From Clostridia bacterium (lineage in GTDB: Bacteria > Bacillota_A > Clostridia > UMGS1883 > HGM11501), in NCBI GenBank assembly GCA_017536285.1, contig JAFXHP010000039.1:1-17462 (forward strand): a stretch of 17,462 nucleotides of DNA, written 5' to 3'. The position numbers were made by a program, and so were the translations under genes. Every line of letters begins with the position of its first letter. The first letter of the stretch is position 1. The notes beneath the pieces are model-generated. The model saw nothing but the letters and a program-made list of their open reading frames with translations, did not search any database and was not told the origin of the DNA. Below are positions 1-8,289 of this stretch, one piece after another.

Positions 1-2138
1 AAGTCAAGAATGTCTTTTGTTACCACGTTATCTGTCCACTTAAATTCAAAATCGAGTGTGCCGGAAAGATTTATAAGAGCACGATTTACCTTTACTGCGA
101 TGGTGCTTCCCGTTATCTTGTATTCCGCATTTCCTGCTTCGTTTCTTGTACCGTCAGATGCAAGTGCATAAACCTTTGTGCCCGCTATTACATAGTCATA
201 GCCTTCCCAGCCTGTTTTATGCAGTCTGTCAGAATCAATATAAAGGTTCATAAAAGAAGAGTCTCCCTCTCCTTTTAACGCATCTTCACACTCTGACATA
301 AAGTAAAGATTTTCGCTGTCTCTTGCCACCTTTGATTTTATTGGGTTGTTTCTCATGGTATCGTTGGTATAATGAACGTTGTTAAATCCCAGATTATCAC
401 GGGTATATGTTCCCTTGTCATTGTAGTATTCGGGAGTAACGCCACTCCATGCTGAAATGTCGGCTAAGTCAATGGTAATTTCGCCCGATACCTCTCCAAG
501 AGGTTCTGCCCCCTTGAAGCGTCTTACCGCGTCTACTAAATAACAGTAATAGAGATCCTTGAGTTCGCCTTTAGTCGGTTCCATATCACGGCTTCCGTTA
601 TCGTCGAACTGATCGGGAAAGGCATTGGGCGTTCCGCCCCAGGACTGATATCTTCCCGCTCTCCATTCGTTCCATCCTGTAATGAACATAAATTCAGGAT
701 CAACCTCAAGAGCACGGGATAACTGTTCACGGAAGAAGTATCCCTTCTTCTTTCCTTCCGTACTCTTGTCATCTCCAAGACCGGTAGTATAGCCTCTGCC
801 TGTTACATACTGATCGTTCATAGCGACTTTTGAGTTTGATATATATGAGAAATTTGCAGCAACACCAACCGTTACCTGCTCATAGGTTCCGTCGCCGTTA
901 TCGCCGAACTTATTCTGAGGATACATTTCAAGCCAACCCCAGTGGTCTTCTCTTGTTGAACCTGTATTGTAAGAAGGTTGTCCCGGTCTGAAGGTGAAGA
1001 AATCAAGCATCTCTTCCATTAGCTTTGCATCAAGCTCATCGCCTTCTTCAGGCTTTAAGTGTTCGGGGTACGCCATAACAACAGGTTTTCCTTCCCACGT
1101 AAACCAAAGATCTGAATATTTCCCGTCCTTGTATGCACCTGAGTAAAGGCGTTTTAAGTTGAGCTTTCCTTCTGCAACCGATTCTGAAAAGTTACACATA
1201 AATGCAACCTTGGGCACATCGTTTCCTGCCTCTAAAGAATCGTAAAGTGCAGAAAAAAGCACTTCGTACTGGCTTCTCCAGGTTGAGTGTCCGTTTGTGG
1301 CATCAAAGAAAAGGGCGTCAACACCTGCATTTTTAAGCATTGTTGCGTGCTTTCTCATTACCCAGTAATCTGTTCCCGAATAATAGCCGAAAAGCGGTTC
1401 ATCCCAGTAAAACTCCACGCTGTTTGTAGGCCACAGTCTGTGGTCATAATCATACTTTGCTTCGGGATGAATTTTCATAAATTCCGTGTTGTTAAAGGCT
1501 TTTTTATGCTCCGAAGGTCTTCTCGCGTGCCATGTCCAGTAGAAGATACCAACCTTTTTACTTTCATCAAGAGGGCCAACCTCTTCAAAATCCGCTGCTC
1601 TCACACCGTAGTCGTCAGTAAGTGCCCAGGTTGATGAGTGAGTATCCTGATATTTGCTTCTGTCAGCCGGAACATATGCACCGTTATACACTTCACTTGA
1701 GAAGGTAACATCCTTTACAAATGTGCCGTTGGCACTTAAAAAACTCATTATGTATACATTGTGCACACCGTCGGTTTTTTCGATGCTACCCTTAAATACC
1801 TTATCAACGCCCGATGCACTTGTATCAATGTTTATCGTTCCGATTGCTTTGCCCTTTGGCGAATCAAGCCTCACAAAAAGATAGTCACCGTCATAGCTGG
1901 AATCCGAATCGGCGTGATGGCTTGTAACAGAGACGGAATTTATCCCCGTAAGGTCAACATCCTTTATCTCGAAATAGCCGTACTCCCTGGTGAATTTGAT
2001 GTAATTTTCAACTGTTGGAGCATTTTCTCTTACAGCAGAATCCGTCGCTTTATAGCTTACTTCTTTTGCCATAACCGTAAACGGAAGAAGCGACAAAATC
2101 ATAAGAGAAATAAGTGCAAGTTTCAATACTTTTTTCAT
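1..2138 (-). CDS. Secreted GH71/GH99-like glycoside hydrolase with CBM6-like and CBM9-like modules (3' end outside window)
   Basis: The reading frame is open from the ATG at 2138 to the left edge, 712 codons without a stop, so the C-terminus is missing. Residues 1-24 are a typical Sec signal peptide (MKK, hydrophobic core, then VMA), so the product is exported. Residues about 40-150 resemble a CBM6-type beta-sandwich (YDGDYLFVRLDS, later HNVYIMSF). From about residue 193 a TIM-barrel-like hydrolase begins with VGIFYWTWH, includes ALFFDATNG near 279 and ends with GWNEW, whose Glu is residue 491. WNEW-type motifs are typical of the GH71/GH99-like superfamily. After about residue 555 a CBM9/DOMON-like module follows (LYIDSDRLHKTGWEGYD). 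Substrate is unknown; retaining endo-mannosidase-like chemistry is only an analogy. The gene is divergent from the AraC regulator at 2292, which probably controls it. Start supported by AAAGGA about 13 bases upstream. Confidence 0.8.
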   Translation of the reverse strand, partial: MKKVLKLALISLMILSLLPFTVMAKEVSYKATDSAVRENAPTVENYIKFTREYGYFEIKDVDLTGINSVSVTSHHADSDSSYDGDYLFVRLDSPKGKAIGTINIDTSASGVDKVFKGSIEKTDGVHNVYIMSFLSANGTFVKDVTFSSEVYNGAYVPADRSKYQDTHSSTWALTDDYGVRAADFEEVGPLDESKKVGIFYWTWHARRPSEHKKAFNNTEFMKIHPEAKYDYDHRLWPTNSVEFYWDEPLFGYYSGTDYWVMRKHATMLKNAGVDALFFDATNGHSTWRSQYEVLFSALYDSLEAGNDVPKVAFMCNFSESVAEGKLNLKRLYSGAYKDGKYSDLWFTWEGKPVVMAYPEHLKPEEGDELDAKLMEEMLDFFTFRPGQPSYNTGSTREDHWGWLEMYPQNKFGDNGDGTYEQVTVGVAANFSYISNSKVAMNDQYVTGRGYTTGLGDDKSTEGKKKGYFFREQLSRALEVDPEFMFITGWNEWRAGRYQSWGGTPNAFPDQFDDNGSRDMEPTKGELKDLYYCYLVDAVRRFKGAEPLGEVSGEITIDLADISAWSGVTPEYYNDKGTYTRDNLGFNNVHYTNDTMRNNPIKSKVARDSENLYFMSECEDALKGEGDSSFMNLYIDSDRLHKTGWEGYDYVIAGTKVYALASDGTRNEAGNAEYKITGSTIAVKVNRALINLSGTLDFEFKWTDNVVTKDILD

Positions 2139-2187
2139 TATTTTTCCGTCCTTTCTTTTTGTATAATTTTATTTTAAATGAACATAA

Positions 2188-2215
2188 ATTATAATGCAAT
2201 ACGTTTTTGTATCAA
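2188..2215 (-). promoter_or_regulatory. Promoter of the secreted GH71/99-like gene
   Basis: On the minus strand TTGATA (2215-2210), a 16-base spacer and TATAAT (2193-2188) form a good sigma-A promoter. Transcription would begin near 2181, giving a leader of about 43 bases before the ATG at 2138. Confidence 0.65.
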
Positions 2216-2243
2216 ATTTACCTCGCATTTGTAAACTTTTATA

Positions 2244-2272
2244 TTGACTTTTATAAAATTGCCAAATATAAT
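2244..2272 (+). promoter_or_regulatory. Promoter of the AraC regulator gene at 2292
   Basis: TTGACT (2244-2249), a 17-base spacer and TATAAT (2267-2272) form a near-consensus sigma-A promoter. The predicted start, about 2278-2280, falls on the AAGGAGG Shine-Dalgarno sequence (2278-2284), so the leader would be very short. Confidence 0.75.
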
Positions 2273-2291
2273 AATTTAAGGAGGCGATTTT

Positions 2292-3218
2292 ATGAGGCAG
2301 AAAAACTTAAGATTATCCTGGGAACGAAACTATTTTACCAATGAACCAAGCTATCATATTCAGAGGCAGAATTATATTTCAAGGGACAACAAGGTTAAAA
2401 ATATCTGCGTTTTCCACTGGCTTCAGTACGACTCTGCCAAGCACAACCACGACTATATCGAGCTTGCTTACGTAATAAGCGGAAAGATGGTTCATTATAT
2501 CGGTGACGAACGTGTTATTTTGGGTAAGGGAGATTTTATATTTGTAAACTACGATGATGTTCATCAGTACAAGCTTCATTCCGGAAAAACCGCCTACATA
2601 ATAAACTGCGCCTTTCTTCCCCGTTTCTTAAACCCCATGCTTGATTCCTGCCGTGACCTCGGAGAGTGTCTGGCTTCCCATCCCTTTTATTTCCTTAAAG
2701 GAATGCTTAATGCGGATCCCGGACATTTTGTTTTTAAGGACGATAAGCAAAAAAGAATAAGAAACCTTCTTGAAGATATGATTAAAGAATATGATACTTC
2801 CGACATCGGAAGTGAAGAAATTTTAAGAAGCCACTTAAATGAAATAATAATCCATGCAATGCGTCAGATTACCGACAGAGATGTAAAATCCAGAGACGAT
2901 CTTATTTTAAGAGTTCTGCAATACGGAAAAGAAAATATTAAGATTCCCGATCTTTCCATAAACAAGTTTGCCGAAAAGGAAGGATTAAGCAGGCAGTATC
3001 TTTCAAGACGATTTAAAACAGTTACGGGACAAACCTTTACAGACTATTTACGAAACTTGCGAATAAACCTTTGCTGCGGAGTTTTAGGTGCAACGGATCG
3101 CCCCATTACAGAAATTGCCGAGGAAGCAGGTTATAGGGATATGAATACATTTTACAAGCATTTTAAACAAGAGACCGGAATGTCTCCAAGCGAATATAAA
3201 AAAGCCATGAAAAACTGA
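2292..3218 (+). CDS. AraC-family transcriptional regulator with N-terminal cupin sensor domain
   Basis: This is a 308-residue protein of the usual one-component AraC layout. Residues about 35-120 form a cupin-like sugar-sensing domain (HNHDYIELAYVISG, then GDFIFVNYDDVHQY). Residues about 205-306 hold the two helix-turn-helix motifs; the first is around FAEKEGLSRQYLSRRFK and the second ends in the family signature ITEIAEEAGYRDMNTFYKHFKQ followed by GMSPSEYK. Such proteins bind DNA and activate carbohydrate genes when a sugar is bound. The gene is divergent from the secreted hydrolase at 2138 and convergent with the GH106-like gene, so both are plausible targets. The ATG is preceded by a perfect AAGGAGG with 7-base spacing. 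The ligand cannot be told from sequence. Confidence 0.92.
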   Translation: MRQKNLRLSWERNYFTNEPSYHIQRQNYISRDNKVKNICVFHWLQYDSAKHNHDYIELAYVISGKMVHYIGDERVILGKGDFIFVNYDDVHQYKLHSGKTAYIINCAFLPRFLNPMLDSCRDLGECLASHPFYFLKGMLNADPGHFVFKDDKQKRIRNLLEDMIKEYDTSDIGSEEILRSHLNEIIIHAMRQITDRDVKSRDDLILRVLQYGKENIKIPDLSINKFAEKEGLSRQYLSRRFKTVTGQTFTDYLRNLRINLCCGVLGATDRPITEIAEEAGYRDMNTFYKHFKQETGMSPSEYKKAMKN

Positions 3219-3236
3219 GTTTTCATGGCTTTTTTT
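3198..3236. terminator. Bidirectional intrinsic terminator overlapping the AraC gene's last codons
   Basis: GCCATGAAAA (3204-3213), a 6-base loop and TTTTCATGGC (3220-3229) make a perfect 10-bp stem, followed by seven T on the plus strand and preceded by a run of A (3198-3203), so it can work in both directions. It ends the AraC transcript and the GH106-like transcript. The AraC stop codon lies in the loop. Confidence 0.85.
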
Positions 3237-3237
3237 A

Positions 3238-6066
3238 TTATTGTTTTTCAAGACCGCAGGGCATTGTAATAAAATCGTCGCTCCACGCATTATTGTATGT
3301 AACAAATCCGTCGGGGCCTCCGCCCTTTCTGAAAGGAACTCTGTGCAAAGGTCCGAAGGTATTTCTTCTTGTAAGCGAAAGTTCAATTTCGATTTTATCG
3401 CAAGGTTCAACCTCGACTCTATAAGGTTTCCATGCAAGAACTTTGCCGTTTACGCGTATTGCCGATGCATTTCCCATAGAGCTTAAGGTAAGGCTTGATT
3501 TTTTTTCTACCTTCTGATTGAAAATATATGTAATTTTCCCTCCGTAAAGCGTAAATCCCTGCTTGGTTATATCACCATAAGTGATTTTTTCAGGACTTTC
3601 TTTTATAACTCCGTCAAATACGCCAAAGTCTCCAAGAATATATATAGCTTCAAGGTTTACCTTTTCTGTATAAATCCCCTTGACCGTAACGGTGTTAATT
3701 CCCTTTTCGATTTTGATTTTTGCTTTTCTGAAGCAAGGATCAACCCACCAGTCATCCGTAAAAGTAACATTCTTTCCGTTTACCTTCGCTTCATCCCATT
3801 CTGAGGCGATATAGCCTTCTGTTTCAATCTCGGATGTAAAGGAATAAGTAAGTTCAAAGGGGAAATATTCTACTGTGGGATTTTTAGCCGTGTACCACGG
3901 CTGATACATCGCTCCGCCACGGTACGGTATTTTTGCTTTATCACGAAGATGTCTGTCTATTTTAAGAATATCGTCTTCAAATTTTTCTCCCTCTGCATAG
4001 CATTTTGCCTTTTCCACCACAAGTACATTAGGTTCATCGAGTCTATATGCAAACACATCCGAAAGTGTTATTTCCGGAAGGCTTTCCTCATTTGATGCTT
4101 CAGCTTCAAATGCTTTACCCACGGTAAAAAGCCTCATTTCGCCTGCTTCAAGAGTGATTTCGCCCGTAAAGCTTACATTTTTCACTTTTCCGCTTTCAGG
4201 ACACCACTCGGTAAGTATTCCTTCCGGGAAAGTACATTTGAAAGTTTTACCTGACTCTGTATCCATGTTAAGAAGTGCAACAAGGTATGTTCCGTCTTTT
4301 GCTTTATTTACCGCAGAAAATACGGAAGGTTCATCCGCTATGAGTTTGCGGTCTTTTAATATATCTTCCATAGAAGCATTTCCCAATGTAAATTCTGCCT
4401 TTTCAGCATCAATATACGAAGGAAGCTCTTCGACTGCAACTATTCCTCCCGCTTTCTCAAATTCCTTAAGCAGCGAAAGCGTACTGCTTCTCATTGTGAG
4501 CATACCGGATACTATTACCTTTTTATATTCAGCATTACCGAACTTGATTACGCCATTTTCAATTTTTGCCTTTCTTGCAAGCATTTCTTCATCGCCATAA
4601 TCAAATTCCACATTGTTTGAAAGAAGGAAGCGATACATATCCGCATATTTTCTTTCAAGCTCAAGACAGGCAGGATCTGTTGCTTCAAGCCACTTGCCCC
4701 AACCTGCATAAATCTGACACCACATACTTTCAAGAGGGCTTATAACAAGCACATCCGCCGTGGATTCTCCCTCACCTAAGAAGGATGCTATTCTTGCAAA
4801 ATAGTCTTCTAAATGCTTATACTCCTTATACCAGGAGGACTGATAGAATATGCTTGCGGGATAGTCTCTCTTGCACTCACCCATCATTGTATACCAGGAA
4901 AGGTGCGGACATCTTAAGTCGATTCCCATGAGTGCTTGCCAGTCTCCCATATTTTTATAGTCCTCAATTCTCATTTCCCAGCCGGTTGCACCGTAAAGCT
5001 CAGACAAAAGATGCTTCTTTCCGCACTGATGAGCAACTGAGGAAAGCTGTTTAACAATGTTATAATGGCTGTTCTGTCCCAGAATATCAACGCCCGGATA
5101 CTGCATATGCTCATAACAACGCATAAGTGAGCCTGCCATAATTGCACCTGCAGATAAGGTATCTTCATGAAGAAGATGCCCCGTAAGTATAAGATTATTG
5201 TCAAGACACCAATCGCCTATCGGCTTTACAAAATTTTCAATGAATAAAGCTGCCGCCGTTTCCGAGTAGTGCCATTTAACCTTGGAAACATCTTCCCCGT
5301 CTTTTTTTAAAAACAATTCCGGTAAATGCTCCTTTAAGTCATAACCCCATTTCTCTTTAAAAATCTCAAAGAAATTATCTGTATAAGGAGCACAGTTGGT
5401 ATAATCCATACCGTCCCTTACAACGGAAATCATAAGTTCTCCCCAGTGAGGTTCATCGGTAAATATACCCTTTATACTGTTTCCGATTTTTTCACCGCAG
5501 TATTTTTTATACTTTTCGTGGGTGGACTTTATGAAGCCTTCAGTTGCTTCCATTTTCATTGTGTCAAGATATGTATTACCGTTATATTCGGGACTTGTCG
5601 GTCTTTCAATAATTTCAAAGGAAATTATATCCTTATCGCTTGTTTTTTCCTTGTCATAAGGCTCGATATCGAAAGCCTTTACACCGTCAAGGCGACAAGC
5701 AAATGCTGCGAAAGCATTATCCGTAAGTCCCATATTCATTCTTATAAACTTCTGACGATACTCTTTATTCTCCGTCACAATTCCGCCTGCACTGCCGGAG
5801 GGCCAGCGGTCTTCATCATAAAGCCAGTTTTCCATACCAACTTTTTCTCCGTATTCCGAACAGGCATTTATTATGTCAAACCACTCGTCGCCAAGATACT
5901 CGGTAATAAGACCGACTCTGGAATGCATAAAATAGCCTCCGAACCCCATTTCACGAAGAATATCCACCTGTCTTATTATTTCATCCTTTGAAAGCTTTCC
6001 GTTCCATGACCAGAAGGGTTTTGCACGGTATTCGCTGCCGGGGTTTTCAAAGCATTTCTTATCCAT
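3238..6066 (-). CDS. GH106-like glycosyl hydrolase (putative alpha-L-rhamnosidase family)
   Basis: This is a 942-residue protein without a signal peptide, so probably cytoplasmic. The N-terminal half resembles the TIM-barrel region of GH106-type proteins: KPFWSWNGKLSKDEI, GFGGYFMHSRVGL near 42-54, WLYDEDRWPSGSAGG near 80-95, and GIFTDEPHWGE near 200-210. The C-terminal third carries galactose-binding, jelly-roll-like beta-sandwich segments (for example VNGKVLAWKPYRVEVEP). Characterised GH106 enzymes remove terminal alpha-L-rhamnose from pectic rhamnogalacturonan, but the wider family is diverse, so the substrate is inferred. The start has AAGGAGG (6074-6080) at 7-base spacing and its own promoter overlapping the end of the upstream operon. 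It converges with the AraC gene across a shared terminator. Confidence 0.8.
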   Translation of the reverse strand: MDKKCFENPGSEYRAKPFWSWNGKLSKDEIIRQVDILREMGFGGYFMHSRVGLITEYLGDEWFDIINACSEYGEKVGMENWLYDEDRWPSGSAGGIVTENKEYRQKFIRMNMGLTDNAFAAFACRLDGVKAFDIEPYDKEKTSDKDIISFEIIERPTSPEYNGNTYLDTMKMEATEGFIKSTHEKYKKYCGEKIGNSIKGIFTDEPHWGELMISVVRDGMDYTNCAPYTDNFFEIFKEKWGYDLKEHLPELFLKKDGEDVSKVKWHYSETAAALFIENFVKPIGDWCLDNNLILTGHLLHEDTLSAGAIMAGSLMRCYEHMQYPGVDILGQNSHYNIVKQLSSVAHQCGKKHLLSELYGATGWEMRIEDYKNMGDWQALMGIDLRCPHLSWYTMMGECKRDYPASIFYQSSWYKEYKHLEDYFARIASFLGEGESTADVLVISPLESMWCQIYAGWGKWLEATDPACLELERKYADMYRFLLSNNVEFDYGDEEMLARKAKIENGVIKFGNAEYKKVIVSGMLTMRSSTLSLLKEFEKAGGIVAVEELPSYIDAEKAEFTLGNASMEDILKDRKLIADEPSVFSAVNKAKDGTYLVALLNMDTESGKTFKCTFPEGILTEWCPESGKVKNVSFTGEITLEAGEMRLFTVGKAFEAEASNEESLPEITLSDVFAYRLDEPNVLVVEKAKCYAEGEKFEDDILKIDRHLRDKAKIPYRGGAMYQPWYTAKNPTVEYFPFELTYSFTSEIETEGYIASEWDEAKVNGKNVTFTDDWWVDPCFRKAKIKIEKGINTVTVKGIYTEKVNLEAIYILGDFGVFDGVIKESPEKITYGDITKQGFTLYGGKITYIFNQKVEKKSSLTLSSMGNASAIRVNGKVLAWKPYRVEVEPCDKIEIELSLTRRNTFGPLHRVPFRKGGGPDGFVTYNNAWSDDFITMPCGLEKQ

Positions 6067-6086
6067 ACTGATGCCTCCTTAAAAAT

Positions 6087-6124
6087 AAAGGTATACTGCT
6101 TTAATTATACAGCAGTATACCTTT
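6087..6124. terminator. Perfect 14-bp inverted repeat: terminator-like hairpin and possible operator
   Basis: AAAGGTATACTGCT (6087-6100), a 10-base loop and AGCAGTATACCTTT (6111-6124) are perfect complements. On the minus strand the hairpin follows the beta-propeller stop codon (6138) and is followed by TTTATTTTT, so it can end that operon. The same DNA carries the -10 box of the next gene in its loop, so it could also act as a regulator site. Confidence 0.7.
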
Positions 6125-6132
6125 TTTGTAAA
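6104..6132 (-). promoter_or_regulatory. Promoter of the GH106-like gene, embedded in the inverted repeat
   Basis: On the minus strand TTTACA (6132-6127), a 17-base spacer and TATAAT (6109-6104) form a strong sigma-A promoter. The -10 hexamer lies in the loop of the 14-bp inverted repeat, and the spacer and predicted start near 6097 lie in its arms. Confidence 0.7.
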
Positions 6133-6137
6133 GTTAT

Positions 6138-7244
6138 TTATTCAATATGTGCTTTATATCTTGTAACGTCAGTTCCGTTGTGGTTTGTAAGGAAGGAAAC
6201 TCTGTCTCCCTTTGCATAGCTTGGCTGTGTATCCGTATCATCGGAAACAAGAGCCACATAGTGGTTTCCGAAGGGCTTTCCATCATATTCCTGAACGTAA
6301 ACCTCTCCCCAGTTAACTAAATCCGTGCTTATACGCATCTGTGTTTCGTGCTTTATCATTTTTTCTGTTACGGTAGGATCGGCATAGGATGCGGTCATTA
6401 AATAAACTCCGTATTTTTCAAGGTAAATTACCCTGGGATGCCAGGAGCAATATGCAACGGGAGTTTCCTTTCCGAAGTTACCCGGCTCTGTAAATGCGCC
6501 GTTATAATATTTCACAAAGTCACCCATTATACCATCTTCACGACGTCTTGTTCTTGCAACATAAACGTCAACATTTTTAAGGCTTACAACTGCTCTGTTG
6601 GCACGGATGATATTATAGAAAATGTATATATATTCATCGTCAATATAAGTGGAAAAGTCACCGCTTCCGCAGGAAAAAACATCCCCCGTCTGACCAAGTA
6701 CGTTTCCTGCACCGGGATTAAAAGTATCTGTAAAGCAAACCTCTTCGGAGGTTAATACCCAGCGGTCAAAGGTCCAGTTTTTACCCTCGTCGTCGGAGTG
6801 CATAAGACCTACATGACGAAAATCCCAGTCGCATTTTGGCGTGTCGCAAAATCCTTCAGCATCGTAACCCGTTCCCTTACCGTTCCAGCCTGTTTCATTA
6901 TGGAAAAGGCAGAAAAAACGGTGTGTTACAGGGCATATATAAAGACCAAAGGGCCAGATACTCCCCCTTGCCTTTACGCCTTCGGGGTAGCGTACTCCGT
7001 CAAAGGCAAAATCTGCGTGTCCCACACAGAAGTTAAGGTTTATGGCGTATGCCTTTTTTATATCGTCAAGGCTTGTTCCCTTAAACATTGCAATTTCACC
7101 CATATGAGAGTGGCCGCTCATTGCCCAGAGGCTGCCGTCCTTATCACGGTACATAGGTGTTGTTCCGTCCTGATAAATTCTGTCCTTGTTTAAAAAGGCT
7201 GTGGGCATGGATTCTTCGATTACTATGTTTATTTTGTTTTCCAT
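6138..7244 (-). CDS. Beta-propeller protein, glycosidase-like, function unknown
   Basis: The 368-residue product starting with MENKINIVIEE has no signal peptide. Its repeated beta-strand and aromatic segments fit a five- or six-bladed beta-propeller like those of GH43, GH32/68 and sialidase-type enzymes. An Asp-box-like turn (HSDDEGKNW) is present, as is a propeller-type motif MRISTDLVNWGEV near the C-terminus and a conserved-looking CSWHPRVIYLEKYGVYLM. I cannot assign catalytic residues, so hydrolase activity is inference. A longer reading from 7298 exists, but the ATG at 7244 is preferred because GAGGAG (7252-7257) sits 7 bases upstream, and the longer form would overlap the preceding gene. 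The start is 4 bases after the isomerase stop codon, so the two genes are co-translated in one operon and likely act on the same sugar. Confidence 0.72.
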   Translation of the reverse strand: MENKINIVIEESMPTAFLNKDRIYQDGTTPMYRDKDGSLWAMSGHSHMGEIAMFKGTSLDDIKKAYAINLNFCVGHADFAFDGVRYPEGVKARGSIWPFGLYICPVTHRFFCLFHNETGWNGKGTGYDAEGFCDTPKCDWDFRHVGLMHSDDEGKNWTFDRWVLTSEEVCFTDTFNPGAGNVLGQTGDVFSCGSGDFSTYIDDEYIYIFYNIIRANRAVVSLKNVDVYVARTRRREDGIMGDFVKYYNGAFTEPGNFGKETPVAYCSWHPRVIYLEKYGVYLMTASYADPTVTEKMIKHETQMRISTDLVNWGEVYVQEYDGKPFGNHYVALVSDDTDTQPSYAKGDRVSFLTNHNGTDVTRYKAHIE

Positions 7245-7248
7245 AATG

Positions 7249-8163
7249 TTACTCCTCATATAAATTATATTTTTCAAGAATGTATTTACCTGTATCAAAC
7301 ATCAGCTTTTCAAGCTGCTTTTGCATAAAGAGCTGAGGTTCTAAAAGCCTTGTATCTTTTTCAAATACGCGTCTGTTTCCGAGCCAGTATCTGCTGTGAC
7401 GAAGACAGCTGGATGCTTCAAACGTAAAATATCCCTTATACCCCGAATCAATAAGGGCGTGCATAACATCATCCATATTAATTGTTCCGCAATACGGAAT
7501 CAGATGCTCGTCTCTGTGTCCGCTGTTATCGTGTACATGAAGGGCGTAAAGCTCATCACCCAAGGTCATAATTTCGTCATACTGATTTCCTTCGCAGTTG
7601 GCGTGGCCTGTATCCCAGCAGGCGTGAAAAAGCGGATGGTCAACATATTTTACAAATTCAAGCATATCGCTTCCACTGTTGGTAAAATACATCCCGCCCA
7701 TATTTGCCTTTGTGCTGTTTTCGCAAAGCACGTTTACACCGCATTTTTCCATTGTCGGAATAAGCTTTCTGAAAAATTCTCTGTTCCTTTCAAAATACTC
7801 TTCTTTGGAAATTTCCTTAAGCATCCCTGCGTGAACAACCGTATTCTTTATTCCCATTTTACCGCAGACTTCAATGGAGCGGATTGTAGTTTTAAGCAGA
7901 TAATCAAACTTTTCTCCTTTCTCAAGCGGGTTTCCTCCGGGAGAATGCGCCTGAATAAAGGTGGCTCCAAGGCTTTCTGCATAAGACTTTAAGCTTTTTG
8001 CATTTTCCTTCCAGTTGTCGCTTACTAAAAGTGCATCATTTTTGTCTGCCGTATACAAATCAAGGTCAAGATATAAAAATCCCGCCTCGCATACATGCTT
8101 CACTCTTTCTTCATAAGTATCGCAGTATCCTCTGAAATCGCCAAGTGTTGTTGCAAGTTTCAT
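7249..8163 (-). CDS. Sugar phosphate isomerase/epimerase-like TIM-barrel protein
   Basis: This 304-residue protein belongs to the xylose isomerase-like TIM-barrel superfamily (AP_endonuc_2 type). Probable metal ligands fit the family: Glu148 in VNVLCENS, Asp184 and His187 in CWDTGHAN, His209 and His211 in LHVHDNSGH, and Glu249 in YFTFEAS. Members of the family catalyse ketose epimerisation or aldose-ketose isomerisation through a divalent metal, usually in the cytoplasm; the exact substrate cannot be read from sequence. AAGGAGG (8172-8178) lies 8 bases before the ATG. It is the first gene of an operon with the beta-propeller protein and has its own promoter, so it is transcribed separately from the retron upstream. 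Confidence 0.87.
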   Translation of the reverse strand: MKLATTLGDFRGYCDTYEERVKHVCEAGFLYLDLDLYTADKNDALLVSDNWKENAKSLKSYAESLGATFIQAHSPGGNPLEKGEKFDYLLKTTIRSIEVCGKMGIKNTVVHAGMLKEISKEEYFERNREFFRKLIPTMEKCGVNVLCENSTKANMGGMYFTNSGSDMLEFVKYVDHPLFHACWDTGHANCEGNQYDEIMTLGDELYALHVHDNSGHRDEHLIPYCGTINMDDVMHALIDSGYKGYFTFEASSCLRHSRYWLGNRRVFEKDTRLLEPQLFMQKQLEKLMFDTGKYILEKYNLYEE

Positions 8164-8181
8164 AAAAAACGCCTCCTTAGG

Positions 8182-8214
8182 TTACATTTTAACACGATGT
8201 AAATTCCAAGTCAA
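8182..8214 (-). promoter_or_regulatory. Promoter of the isomerase/beta-propeller operon with overlapping inverted repeat
   Basis: On the minus strand TTGACT (8214-8209), a 17-base spacer and TAAAAT (8191-8186) form a good sigma-A promoter. A 6-bp inverted repeat, TTACAT (8182-8187) and ATGTAA (8197-8202) with 9 bases between, brackets the -10 box and could be an operator. Confidence 0.6.
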
Positions 8215-8259
8215 CGCCTTATATTGCAAAATTTGGTAATATAGTTCACTTTTAAAATT

Positions 8260-8289
8260 AATAAGCGAATGCAAATGCATCCGCTTATT
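8260..8289 (-). terminator. Hairpin terminator at the end of the retron RT gene
   Basis: The segment folds into a stem of about 13 bp (arms 8260-8273 and 8276-8289, one G-U pair on the minus-strand RNA) with a very small loop, followed on the minus strand by AATTTT. The RT stop codon (8285-8287) lies in the first arm. The U-tract is weak, so termination may be partial. Confidence 0.6.

Noticed and set aside
1287..2177. Plus-strand open frames of 76-138 codons over the first hydrolase gene
   Set aside because: They lie opposite the long minus-strand frame with signal peptide and clear domains. They have no ribosome binding sites or recognisable motifs, so they are antisense shadows.
7245..7298. 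An upstream in-frame start for the beta-propeller protein at 7298
   Set aside because: It would overlap the isomerase gene by about 50 bases and lacks a good ribosome binding site, while the ATG at 7244 has GAGGAG at 7-base spacing.
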